From Acidobacteriaceae bacterium (GTDB lineage: Bacteria; Acidobacteriota; Terriglobia; Terriglobales; Acidobacteriaceae), in NCBI GenBank assembly GCA_025350325.1, contig JANXYB010000109.1:1-64000 (forward strand): a DNA stretch of 64,000 nucleotides, in the 5' to 3' direction. Shown here piece by piece: positions 1 through 8,157 of the stretch; within the stretch, counting starts at the first letter, position 1, and each line of letters starts with the position of its first letter. Made by a program: the position numbers and the translations under genes. The notes under the pieces are model-generated. The model had not been told where the DNA came from, did not search any database, and saw nothing but the letters and a program-made list of their open reading frames with translations.

Positions 1-159
1 GCCCACAAATGGAGCCAGCACTTGGGGGATGGGCAGTCCAATATGAACGAATCGTCCGACGCCGAGTTCACCGGGACGCACGAATTTTAAAATTCCCTCG
101 ATCAGAAATATCAACCCCACGATCACTCGAATCAGGACCATGGGAAGTTTCTTGCGCAT
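1..159 (-). CDS. DoxX-family membrane protein (N-terminal fragment)
   Basis: The first 53 codons of a gene that runs off the left edge of the window. The start ATG is at 159-157, and a second in-frame ATG is at codon 7. The translation begins with basic residues, then a hydrophobic segment (VLIRVIVGLIFLIEGILKF), then RPGELGVGRF and GLPIPQVLAPFVG. This layout of first TM helix, short polar loop with F and P, and second helix starting P-x-P resembles the start of DoxX/DoxD-like small membrane proteins, whose roles are often redox-related but mostly unproven. It lies directly upstream of, and on the same strand as, nothing else visible; the glutathione peroxidase gene next to it reads in the same direction and may be co-transcribed (44-base gap). 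Confidence 0.6.
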   Translation of the reverse strand, partial: MRKKLPMVLIRVIVGLIFLIEGILKFVRPGELGVGRFVHIGLPIPQVLAPFVG

Positions 160-203
160 TGCTTGTCCCCAGGATGTGCCGACATACTGTTCGCTTCACG
201 CAG

Positions 204-713
204 TTACTTCCGCTGGAGCAAGCGCTCAATCGGCCCCGCGAGACTCTTTGGAAGTTTCATTGAAGCGAATCGGGCGACGACCTTGCCGTTCCTGTCCACT
301 AAAAATTTAGTGAAATTCCACTTGATCGCACCGCCGCCCAGCAGGCCTAAAAATCCCGGCTTGCTCTTCTTCAAGAAACGATACAGAGGATGCGCGTTCG
401 ATCCGTTGACATCGACTTTGGCAAACATGGGAAAACTGATTCCGTAATTCTGTTGGCAAAACGCGCCAATTTCGTCGGCAGTTCCGGGCTCCTGCGCCCC
501 AAATTGATTACAGGGAAAGCCGAGCACTTCGAGGCCGCGTCCGTTATACGCGCGGTACAGTGATTCAAGGCCGGCATATTGCGGGGTAAACCCGCACTGG
601 CTTGCTGTGTTCACAATCAACAGCACCCGCCCTTTGAACTCAGCAAGGCTTACCGTGCGCCCATTGAGTAGCGGAGCCGAAAACTCATAAATGTTGTTTG
701 CGGATTTACCCAC
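204..713 (-). CDS. Glutathione peroxidase-like thiol peroxidase
   Basis: A 169-aa protein that reduces hydroperoxides. The family signature is complete: peroxidatic Cys40 in NTASQCGFTPQY, Gln74 region in FPCNQFGAQEPG, and Trp in IKWNFTKFLVDRNG. It is a cysteine, not selenocysteine, enzyme. Cys86 in the helix after the EPG motif matches the resolving cysteine of thioredoxin-dependent members, so thioredoxin is a likelier reductant than glutathione (inference from family knowledge). No signal peptide, so cytoplasmic. The start is GTG at 713, with AGAGG five bases upstream. The next gene in the same direction encodes a DoxX-like membrane protein. Confidence 0.93.
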   Translation of the reverse strand: MGKSANNIYEFSAPLLNGRTVSLAEFKGRVLLIVNTASQCGFTPQYAGLESLYRAYNGRGLEVLGFPCNQFGAQEPGTADEIGAFCQQNYGISFPMFAKVDVNGSNAHPLYRFLKKSKPGFLGLLGGGAIKWNFTKFLVDRNGKVVARFASMKLPKSLAGPIERLLQRK

Positions 714-1027
714 CCCGGCCTCTTTCTATGCATTCAGCTTTTCTTCTTAAGGATGTCATGTTGGTCTGGTGTGCGTCTAAAAAGAATGCAACCGCGCATG
801 TTGAAGAGGCAGGAGCTTTCTGACCCATCCGGGTCCGTTAGACTGGTAGGAGGCCCTATGAAAACGGCTCCGGGTTCCCGCGCGATATGACGCGCGCGCG
901 TCGGGGAAATCCAGGGGAAGATGCGCTTTCAAGCCGGCTGGCCTCTCTCGTAGTTTGGGTAAGGTGACTGCGGTCCAATATAATCAATCTTTCCGCGAGG
1001 CAGTACCAGAATTTACGCAATGAGGGT
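714..1027. other. Intergenic region between divergent glutathione peroxidase and bamA
   Basis: About 310 bases between divergently read genes, so it must hold promoters for both. Only the bamA-side promoter (955-984) can be proposed with some support. A strong AGGAGG followed by a 10-codon reading frame (858-890) is present but is probably chance. Confidence 0.4.
955..984 (+). promoter_or_regulatory. Putative sigma-70 promoter for bamA
   Basis: TTGGGT at 955-960, an 18-base spacer and a perfect TATAAT at 979-984. Transcription would start near 991, about 40 bases before the bamA reading frame opens. The -35 box is only a partial match. Confidence 0.5.
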
Positions 1028-4003
1028 GTGCATATTTTTCCCGTGAAGCCTTTTTATGGACCGCACCAGTACTTGTGCTCGCCGCAGGGTTCCAGCCCGG
1101 TGAAGATCAAGCACCATTCCATCTCCCGTACGAATCGGATATCTGTCCTTTTGTCGCGCTTGGCGCTGATTGTGCTCTTTGTGCTCCCGGCCGGAAACCT
1201 TCTGGCGCAGCAATCGCAGACCATCGATCAGATTCGCGTAATCGGCAATCGTCGCATTCCCAAAGAGACCATTCTGGCGCGGCTATTCACACATCCCGGC
1301 GACACCTACGATCCGGTTTCAATCGAGCGCGACTTCAATTCGCTGTGGAACACCTCCTACTTTGAAAACCTCCGCATTGAGCGCGAAGACACTGAAAAGG
1401 GAATTATCCTGAATGTCTTCGTGGTGGAGCGGCCCACGATCCGCGAGATTAATTACAAGGGCAACAGCGCTGTCTCGACCTCAGACATTCTCGACCGCTT
1501 CAAAAAGGAAAAGGTAGGCCTCTCGGTTGAAGGTCAATACGATCCAACCAAAGTGAAGCGCGCTGAAACCGTCCTTAAAGACATCCTCGCGGAGCATGGT
1601 CACCAGTTCGCCACCATAAAGACTGACGTGAAAACGATTCCGCCCGCTTCGGTCCAAGTGAACTTCAACATCAAGGAAGGCCCCACCGTCAAAGTGGGTC
1701 AGATCAAATTTACGGGGAACCAGCACCTCAGCGGTCTTTATCTGCGTCGGTCGATGAAAAACCTCAAGCCGATAGGAATTCCTTACTCGGTCATCTTCGA
1801 AGACCTGTTTGCCCGGACCTTCGACGCTTCGAAACTCGATGAAGACTCCGAACGCGTTCGCCAGGCCTATCGCGACAAGGGCTACGCCAATGCCGCGGTT
1901 GAAGAGCCGAATACGCAGATCCGCGACGAAGGCGGGCTCAACATCTTTACCTTCCGCCCGAATCGCGGCAAGCGCATCGACATTCTCATGCCCATCGAAG
2001 AGGGCGGGCGCTATCGGCTCGGCGCCATCACCTTTACGGGCAACAAGGCAGTAAAGAACGTGAAAGCTCTTCGCGGAACCTTTGCTATCAAAGATGGCGA
2101 TTACTTCAGCGGTACGCTGATCGGCAAGGGCCTTGAAGCCCTCAGGAAGACCTACGGCCAGTCAGGTTATGTGAACGCCACCGCCGTGCCAAAGATTGAG
2201 TACAACGAGGCCAACAAGACCGTTTCGCTACAAGTCGATATCGATGAAGGCAAGCCCTTCTATGTGTCACGCATTGAGTTTGAAGGCAACACCATCACCC
2301 GTGATCGCGTGATTCGCCGCGAGCTGCTGCTTGACGAAGGCCAGGTCTACAACTCCCAGCTGTGGGAGTACAGCCTGCTCCGCCTCAACCAGCTTGAATA
2401 TTTCGAGCCCCTCAAGGTTGACCAGGATTCCGAAGCTCATCAGAATGCCGATGCCGGCACGGTCGACCTGCTGCTCAAAGTGAAGGAGAAGGGCAAGAAT
2501 TCCATTGGTTTGAATGGCGGCGTCAGCGGATTGTCAGGTGCCTTCCTTGGCGTTAACTACCAGACCAATAACTTCCTCGGTCTCGGCGAAACGCTCAGCG
2601 TGCAAGGCAATCTGGGCAACGTAAGTCGACAATTTTTGTTTGGCTTCTCGCAGCCATACGTGCACAATCGCCCATTCAACGTCGGCTTCCAGATTTTCAA
2701 TAACAAGTCTGACTACAACGCCGCTAAGAATTACCAGACATCGACCGGCACCTCGGTAAACCTGTCCGCAGCGCAGCAATCGCTCACGCAGAACTATAAC
2801 CAGGCTTCGACAGGCGTGAACCTCTCGGTAAGCTATCCGCTCCGTCGCCACGCGTTCCAGCGTCTTGGCTTCACGTATTCGCTGTCACGGTCGACGATTA
2901 CTGCCTTTAGCACCGCATCGCAGACCTTCTTCCAAACCATCAGCTTCCGCTCGGGCATTCAGGGGTCGAATGCGCTCGCCGGTATCGTGACCAGTTCGGG
3001 CTCGTTCACCTACATCTACAACACAGTGAACAATCCGGTACGACCACGCACCGGCAAGGAGTTCACCGTCGCTATGCAGGCGGCCGGCCTTTGGGGCAAT
3101 GTACGCTACTTTTCACCCTCGGTGGCTTACAAAAGCTACCGGTCGATGCATTATCTGACACCATCCGCGAGTGGACACAATGTGCTAGCCCTGCGTGCCC
3201 AGTTGAGCTATGTGCAGGGATTTGGCGGCGATGTGGCTCCGCCCAACAACCGCATCTACTCCGGCGGCGAAGCGGAACTCCGGGGCTTCGACGTCCGCAG
3301 TGCCACCCCCTATGGATACATTCCCACGCGCCAAACCGTGCAGTTGACTAACCCCGATGGCAGTTGCGTACCGCGTGACCCTACCAACCCGCAATTGAAT
3401 CAGTGCATCCTGGTGCCGATTCCGACTTACGGGGTGGTGTCGATTGGCGGCGACGCGGGTCTGACCACCAATGCTGAATACCGCATTCCCATTGTCGGTT
3501 CAGCCACCTTTTCGCTCTTCGATGACTTCGGCCTCGACGTTGCCACTAACCGCGGCCAGTTGAAGCAAAGTCCGGAAGGCTTCGCTTCTCTCACCGCGCC
3601 GCTCTATGGCTGCCCGGTTTACAACAACGGCTCCTGCCAGGGCGGCATCCCTGGTTCACTGGTAGGTTTTCAGAGGAACATCCGCCCGGTCGCCGGCACT
3701 AACCTTGTTCCCCGCATGTCGATCGGCGGCGAGTTTTCGGTCATCATGCCGATCGTCAACGCACCGGTTCGTATCTATTACGCCTACAACCCGCTGCGTT
3801 TGTATGAGCGCCCTTACTGCAACGACGTTCGCCTTGGCGCTAAAGTGCAGAGTTGCTCAGCGGAGTTGATTACCCGCGACCTGTTCCCGCCGGGAGGCGC
3901 AGGTGATTACACCTTCCAGGAAGCGACCCAGGCATTCGGCGCGCAGAATTTATTCCGCGAGCCGCGAAAGACCTTCCGGCTTACGGTCTCTACCACGTTC
4001 TAA
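1028..4003 (+). CDS. bamA: Outer membrane protein assembly factor BamA (Omp85)
   Basis: A 991-aa Omp85 protein that inserts beta-barrel proteins into the outer membrane. After a signal peptide (hydrophobic stretch about residues 40-58, ending LLAQQ) come about five POTRA repeats: the first begins IDQIRVIGNRRIPKETIL and later ones carry VGQIKFTGN, LGAITFTGN and VSRIEFEGN. The C-terminal half is the 16-strand barrel with many aromatic/Gly strand patterns, and the protein ends in a Phe (TTF), the barrel-insertion signal. The frame opens at GTG 1028, but GTG 1100 gives a more normal signal peptide n-region, so the true start may be 72 bases downstream. Two skp-like genes follow, matching the classical bamA-skp order. 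The total is longer than the E. coli protein (about 810 aa), mainly through insertions in barrel loops. Confidence 0.96.
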   Translation: MHIFPVKPFYGPHQYLCSPQGSSPVKIKHHSISRTNRISVLLSRLALIVLFVLPAGNLLAQQSQTIDQIRVIGNRRIPKETILARLFTHPGDTYDPVSIERDFNSLWNTSYFENLRIEREDTEKGIILNVFVVERPTIREINYKGNSAVSTSDILDRFKKEKVGLSVEGQYDPTKVKRAETVLKDILAEHGHQFATIKTDVKTIPPASVQVNFNIKEGPTVKVGQIKFTGNQHLSGLYLRRSMKNLKPIGIPYSVIFEDLFARTFDASKLDEDSERVRQAYRDKGYANAAVEEPNTQIRDEGGLNIFTFRPNRGKRIDILMPIEEGGRYRLGAITFTGNKAVKNVKALRGTFAIKDGDYFSGTLIGKGLEALRKTYGQSGYVNATAVPKIEYNEANKTVSLQVDIDEGKPFYVSRIEFEGNTITRDRVIRRELLLDEGQVYNSQLWEYSLLRLNQLEYFEPLKVDQDSEAHQNADAGTVDLLLKVKEKGKNSIGLNGGVSGLSGAFLGVNYQTNNFLGLGETLSVQGNLGNVSRQFLFGFSQPYVHNRPFNVGFQIFNNKSDYNAAKNYQTSTGTSVNLSAAQQSLTQNYNQASTGVNLSVSYPLRRHAFQRLGFTYSLSRSTITAFSTASQTFFQTISFRSGIQGSNALAGIVTSSGSFTYIYNTVNNPVRPRTGKEFTVAMQAAGLWGNVRYFSPSVAYKSYRSMHYLTPSASGHNVLALRAQLSYVQGFGGDVAPPNNRIYSGGEAELRGFDVRSATPYGYIPTRQTVQLTNPDGSCVPRDPTNPQLNQCILVPIPTYGVVSIGGDAGLTTNAEYRIPIVGSATFSLFDDFGLDVATNRGQLKQSPEGFASLTAPLYGCPVYNNGSCQGGIPGSLVGFQRNIRPVAGTNLVPRMSIGGEFSVIMPIVNAPVRIYYAYNPLRLYERPYCNDVRLGAKVQSCSAELITRDLFPPGGAGDYTFQEATQAFGAQNLFREPRKTFRLTVSTTF

Positions 4004-4305
4004 GTTGAGATTTGCTGATGTTAGATGGGGGCTTGCTCTTTGCGGCCCCTTTCATTTGCGACGTCTCGTTGTGCACATTAAATCCGGGCCGCGTTTCGGC
4101 CCTATCGGACTACTTTTGCCCGCTTTGCCGTATAATTCTTATAGTTCCTGCTGACGTTTCGTCCGCGTCTTTTCAGTCTCTGCCTCATCCAGCGCGGAGC
4201 CCCTTACGAAAAAAGACCGTGCGGTTTCGCAGCGAGTTCAGGCCCGTTTCATGCCGGTTGAATGCGCATAGGGTCTTTTGAACATCTTGAAGGAGTTTCA
4301 AACAC
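4004..4305 (+). promoter_or_regulatory. bamA-skp1 spacer with TATAAT and a conserved leader element
   Basis: The spacer holds a weak GGGGC...GCCCC hairpin followed by TTT (4028-4053), a TATAAT box at 4131-4136 without a good -35, and a leader that is repeated upstream of the next skp gene. Sixteen bases starting with TAGTTCCTGCTGACG are identical in both leaders just downstream of the -10 box. GAAGGAG before the start codon is the ribosome binding site. Confidence 0.5.
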
Positions 4306-4923
4306 ATGAAGCGCACTCTACCATTGGTAGCTGCTTTGGCGTTGGGCCTTGTCCTGACCGCCGCCGCCCAAACGCCTGTTGCTCCGGCAGCCGCGGCACC
4401 CGCAGGGCCGTCGAAAATCGCCGTCATCGTCTTCCAGGAGGCGGTAACCGAGACCAACGATTTCCAGCGCAAATTCGCGGATCTGCAAAAGAAATTTGAC
4501 CCCAAGCGCCAGGAAATCAAAACCCTGACCGACGACATCGCGACACTGCAAAAGCAGTTGCAGGCGCAATCCGCCACGCTTAGCGATGCCGAACGTGCCA
4601 AGCGCGCCAAGTCGCTGGACGACAAGCAGAAGCAGTTAAAGCGTTCCGGCGGCGACGCTCAGACCGAATTTCAGCAATCGATGCAGGAAACTTACGCCAG
4701 CGTCGCTTCAAAGGTGGTCGAGACGCTGAATTCCTATGCGCAGCAACATGGCTATACGATGGTGCTCGATGGAGGCCAGCAACAAACTCCGGTAGTGCTT
4801 TACGCCGTGCCATCCGCAGACATCACCAAAGCTGTCGTCGAAGCGTACAACGTGAAGTCGGGCGTGCCCGCTCCGATTGCGCCGGCCAGCGCAACGCCAA
4901 AGCCGACACCTCCGGGACAATAA
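4306..4923 (+). CDS. OmpH/Skp-family periplasmic chaperone (copy 1)
   Basis: A 205-aa exported protein: signal peptide residues 1-21 (LALGLVLTAAAQ), a Pro/Ala linker, the conserved first strand SKIAVIVFQEAV, a long charged coiled coil (about 45-135, heptad-like with DLQKKFDPKRQEIKTL), and a C-terminal strand GYTMVLDGG. This is the plan of Skp, the trimeric jellyfish-shaped holdase that carries unfolded outer-membrane proteins to BamA. It lies directly downstream of bamA. A paralogue with the same leader follows, which indicates a tandem duplication. GAAGGAG lies 10 bases before the ATG. Confidence 0.9.
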   Translation: MKRTLPLVAALALGLVLTAAAQTPVAPAAAAPAGPSKIAVIVFQEAVTETNDFQRKFADLQKKFDPKRQEIKTLTDDIATLQKQLQAQSATLSDAERAKRAKSLDDKQKQLKRSGGDAQTEFQQSMQETYASVASKVVETLNSYAQQHGYTMVLDGGQQQTPVVLYAVPSADITKAVVEAYNVKSGVPAPIAPASATPKPTPPGQ

Positions 4924-4940
4924 GTTCGTCTTGCCTGTCA

Positions 4941-4970
4941 GAAGACGGCCTTCGATGCGAGGCCGTCTTC
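4941..4970 (+). terminator. Hairpin after skp1, no U tract
   Basis: A perfect 10-base inverted repeat (GAAGACGGCC / GGCCGTCTTC) with a 10-base loop, 17 bases past the skp1 stop. It is not followed by a T run, so it may slow or attenuate transcription or protect the mRNA end rather than terminate fully. Confidence 0.5.
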
Positions 4971-4981
4971 GTGGCGCCGGT

Positions 4982-5010
4982 TTGACCCTCCCACTTAGCC
5001 CTCCTATAAT
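4982..5010 (+). promoter_or_regulatory. Sigma-70 promoter for skp2
   Basis: TTGACC at 4982-4987, a 17-base spacer and perfect TATAAT at 5005-5010. It is one of the best consensus promoters in the window, so the second skp gene can be expressed independently of bamA and skp1. The leader downstream resembles that of skp1. Confidence 0.7.
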
Positions 5011-5212
5011 TCATTTAGTTCCTGCTGACGTCTTTGCGTCTTTTCTCGTCTCTGGTCCAGCCAGAGCGGGTTTCTCGTGAAGCCCGGAACTTCGCTGACA
5101 GATATTCGTCGTCGAAGTGGGCGAGTGAAAAGCGTGAGGTTTCTCGGAAGGCACAGACTCTCGCGCCATTGCGCTAATGCATTTCAGGAATTCTGAAGGA
5201 GTTTTTACTCGA

Positions 5213-5878
5213 ATGAAGCGTTCGCTTGCACTCATTGTTTCGCTGGCGTCAGGGCTTGCCCTGACCGCCGCTGCCCAGGTTCCATCCGCGCCTTCGTCGG
5301 CTTCTGCTACCTCAGCACCCGCTGCCGCTCCTGCGGGACCGGCCAAAATCGCTGTAGTCGCCTTCCAGGTGGCTGTCGCTCAAACCAATGAAGGCCAGCG
5401 TCAGTTCGCCGACCTGCAGAGAAAGTACGAGCCGAAGCGCACACAACTCAAAACACTCAGCGATGAAGTAGAAAACCTGACCAAGCAATTGCAGGCCCAG
5501 GGCGACAAGCTGAGCGATGTCGAGCGCGCCAGCCGTGCCAAGACTGTCGATGACAAAAAGAAGCAGTTGGATCGCTCCGCCGAAGACGCGCAGAACGACA
5601 TGCAGCAGGAAATGCAAGAGCTTTACAACGGCCTGGCTTCAAAGGTTTACGACGTGCTCTCGAGCTATGCGCAGCAGCACGGATATACCCTGGTGCTCGA
5701 TGTGGCCCAGCAACAAAATCCCGTTCTGTATGCCAACGAGTCCACCAACATAACCAAGGCCATCATCGATGCCTACAACGTTAAGTCAGGTGTACCTGCC
5801 CCACCGGCTCAACCTGCCGGAGCGGTCGCGCCGACCATGAATCAGCCTCCGGTCCGCAAAGCCCCCGCAGCCCACTAA
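5213..5878 (+). CDS. OmpH/Skp-family periplasmic chaperone (copy 2)
   Basis: A 221-aa paralogue of the preceding Skp-like protein. It has the same modules: signal peptide (LALIVSLASGLALTAAAQ), Ala/Pro/Ser linker, AKIAVVAFQVAV strand, a coiled coil with DLQRKYEPKRTQLKTL, the GYTLVLDVAQQQNPV strand and a shared tail NVKSGVPAP. It ends with an extra Pro-rich segment. The start ATG at 5213 is preceded by GAAGGAG; an earlier in-frame ATG at 5177 would destroy the signal peptide n-region and is rejected. Its own promoter (TTGACC-17-TATAAT) suggests separate control. Having two copies may mean different client sets or simply dosage; the sequence does not decide. Confidence 0.9.
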   Translation: MKRSLALIVSLASGLALTAAAQVPSAPSSASATSAPAAAPAGPAKIAVVAFQVAVAQTNEGQRQFADLQRKYEPKRTQLKTLSDEVENLTKQLQAQGDKLSDVERASRAKTVDDKKKQLDRSAEDAQNDMQQEMQELYNGLASKVYDVLSSYAQQHGYTLVLDVAQQQNPVLYANESTNITKAIIDAYNVKSGVPAPPAQPAGAVAPTMNQPPVRKAPAAH

Positions 5879-5887
5879 ACCGTGGCT

Positions 5888-5914
5888 CGAGACAGGCCCG
5901 AAGGGTCTGTCTCG
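5888..5914 (+). terminator. Hairpin after skp2
   Basis: CGAGACAG and CTGTCTCG enclose a further G.T pair and CCC/GGG around a GAA loop, giving a 12-pair stem 10 bases past the stop. It has no clear T run. Confidence 0.55.
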
Positions 5915-6230
5915 ATGTCTCAATGAGGCTTCCATCTCCTTTTAAATAGCCGGTTAGCAATAGGCAATTGACAAAGAGCGCTAGTGTGGAAAAGACTGTG
6001 GATTATTTTATTTACGCTTACCACACAAAACCCTTATTTCCCCCTTGCCAACCGTGCACTGACTTTGGTAGGTGGGTTAAGTTCTTATTTTTCAAATAGA
6101 AACAGAAAAATGCCTTTGGTGAGCCTTAGGCTTCCGCTTACGCCTCGCGAAGCAGTTCGGTAACTGGGCTTTCCACAATCTGTCATGAACAGTTGATGAC
6201 TTGCCAGTGATTCAAGTCACTAAAAGCGCG
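5915..6230. other. Intergenic region between convergent skp2 and lepA
   Basis: About 315 bases, relatively AT-rich. No credible reading frame, RNA or strong hairpin seen beyond the skp2 terminator. Confidence 0.4.
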
Positions 6231-8042
6231 TTACTTCTGCTGGTCTTCGCCCACACGTAATACGGCCAGAAACGCTTCCTGCGGGATATCGACTTTGCCG
6301 ATCCGCTTCATACGTTTTTTGCCTTCTTTTTGCTTTTCCAGCAGCTTGCGCTTTCGGGAGATATCGCCACCGTAGCACTTAGCCAGCACATTCTTGCGCA
6401 GTGGACTCACGGTTTCACGAGCCACGACCTTGGCTCCGATTGCAGCCTGGATGGCAACCTCGAACTGCTGACGCGGAATGAGTTCGCGCATCTTTGAGAC
6501 CAGGGCCCTTCCGCGATCATAGGCAAAATCCCTATGCACGATAATCGATAGCGCGTCTACCGGCTCGCCCGAGACCAGGATGTCGAGCTTCACCATCGGA
6601 GATTCCCATTCTCCGGCCAGTTGATAATCGAGCGAAGCGTACCCCCGCGAAATCGATTTCAAACGATCGTAGAAATCTAAAACGATCTCGTTCAGTGGAA
6701 GTTCATAGGTGAGCAGCACGCGTGTCGGGGTGACATATTCGAAGTTGATCTGACGCCCGCGCTTCTCCTCAACCAGTTTGAAAATGCCACCAACATATTC
6801 CTCGTTGGTAAGAATCTTGGCCGTGATCACAGGCTCGCGGATCACGTCGATGTTGGTCGGCTCAGGCCAGCGCGAAGGATTGTCTACTTCGACCACTGAA
6901 CCATCCGTGAGCGCGATGTGATAGCGTACGCCAGGCGCAGTCGTAATCAGGTCGAGTTGGTATTCCCGTTCAAGCCGCTCCTGAATGATTTCCATGTGAA
7001 GAAGGCCTAGAAATCCGCAGCGAAATCCGAATCCCAGTGCTATGGAACTCTCCGGTTCAAAGAAAAAGGAAGAATCGTTGAGCCGTAGTTTTTCCAGTGC
7101 ATCCCGCAACAACGTGTGTTCATGCGAATCGATGGTGTACAAGCCTGCGAAGACCATCGGCTTGATGTCTTCGAATCCGGGCAATTGCTCTGCCGCAGGC
7201 CGTGCTTCTTCAGTGACCGTATCGCCAATGCGCGTGTCGCTCACCGTTTTGATCGTGGCTGCAAAAAATCCCACTTCGCCTGCGGAGAGTTCGCCAATCT
7301 CGACCGGCTTAGGCATTAGCACGCCCATCGACTCCACTTCGAAGGATTTGCCGTTCGACATGAGGCGTATTCGCTGGCCTTTGCGCATCGTGCCCTGCAT
7401 AACGCGCACCAGCACAATCACACCGCGATAGGGGTCAAACCATGAGTCGAAAACCAGCGCCTGCAGCGGGGCTTCGGGATCGCCGGTGGGCGGAGGCAGC
7501 CTCTGAACAATCGCTTCCAGCACCTGATCTACGCCGATTCCGGTCTTCGCACTGACAGCGATTGCGTCCGTAGCGTCCAGTCCCACCGCCATCTCGATCG
7601 CCTCTTGAGTGCGAACGATGTCGGCCGATGGCAAATCGATCTTGTTGATCACGGGAATGATTTCAAGACCGTGATTGATCGCGAGATAAGCATTGGCCAA
7701 CGTTTGCGCTTCAACGCCTTGCGTGGCATCGACCACGAGCAGCGCGCCCTCGCACGACGCGAGAGAGCGCGAGACTTCGTAGCTGAAATCCACGTGCCCC
7801 GGCGTATCGATCAAATTCAATTGGTAAGTGTTGCCATCGTGCGCTTTGTACATCATGCGCACTGCGTGAGCCTTGATGGTGATGCCGCGCTCACGCTCCA
7901 GGTCCATCGCATCGAGGATCTGAGCCTGCATTTCCCGTCCCGTAACCGAGCCCGTCAACTCTAAAAGACGGTCACTTAGCGTCGACTTTCCATGGTCGAT
8001 GTGAGCAATAATCGCGAAGTTACGAAGGAAGCGTACGTCCAT
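6231..8042 (-). CDS. lepA: Elongation factor 4 (LepA), ribosome back-translocating GTPase
   Basis: A 603-aa translational GTPase. The protein starts [20 protein letters not shown], with the G1 P-loop at residues 13-20. G3 (DTPGHVDF) and G4 ([10 protein letters not shown]) follow, then EF-G-like domains II and III, the EF-G domain V-like part ([20 protein letters not shown]), and the LepA-specific C-terminal domain ([18 protein letters not shown]), the diagnostic feature. ATG at 8042 fits the family start exactly; an upstream in-frame TTG adds 15 unlikely residues. There is no clear Shine-Dalgarno. Known role: EF4 rescues or remodels stalled ribosomes under ionic stress. It is divergent from the lytic transglycosylase gene. 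Confidence 0.97.
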   Translation of the reverse strand: MDVRFLRNFAIIAHIDHGKSTLSDRLLELTGSVTGREMQAQILDAMDLERERGITIKAHAVRMMYKAHDGNTYQLNLIDTPGHVDFSYEVSRSLASCEGALLVVDATQGVEAQTLANAYLAINHGLEIIPVINKIDLPSADIVRTQEAIEMAVGLDATDAIAVSAKTGIGVDQVLEAIVQRLPPPTGDPEAPLQALVFDSWFDPYRGVIVLVRVMQGTMRKGQRIRLMSNGKSFEVESMGVLMPKPVEIGELSAGEVGFFAATIKTVSDTRIGDTVTEEARPAAEQLPGFEDIKPMVFAGLYTIDSHEHTLLRDALEKLRLNDSSFFFEPESSIALGFGFRCGFLGLLHMEIIQERLEREYQLDLITTAPGVRYHIALTDGSVVEVDNPSRWPEPTNIDVIREPVITAKILTNEEYVGGIFKLVEEKRGRQINFEYVTPTRVLLTYELPLNEIVLDFYDRLKSISRGYASLDYQLAGEWESPMVKLDILVSGEPVDALSIIVHRDFAYDRGRALVSKMRELIPRQQFEVAIQAAIGAKVVARETVSPLRKNVLAKCYGGDISRKRKLLEKQKEGKKRMKRIGKVDIPQEAFLAVLRVGEDQQK

Positions 8043-8157
8043 GAGGGAGTGGTGAAAGAAGACAAAAGCGAGACAGCGCGCGCGCAATCTCTATGTCATA
8101 GCTTATCATCGGCGTATTGCCTTCCACGGTCTTGAAACGGTTTGGGACAGCATACGA

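Noticed and set aside
858-890. Ten-codon open frame with a strong AGGAGG upstream of bamA
   Set aside because: No leader-peptide features and it lies before the probable bamA promoter, so it is not connected to bamA; most likely chance.
8043-8087. TTG-initiated N-terminal extension of LepA
   Set aside because: LepA proteins start at the [12 protein letters not shown] sequence; the added residues are not in the family.
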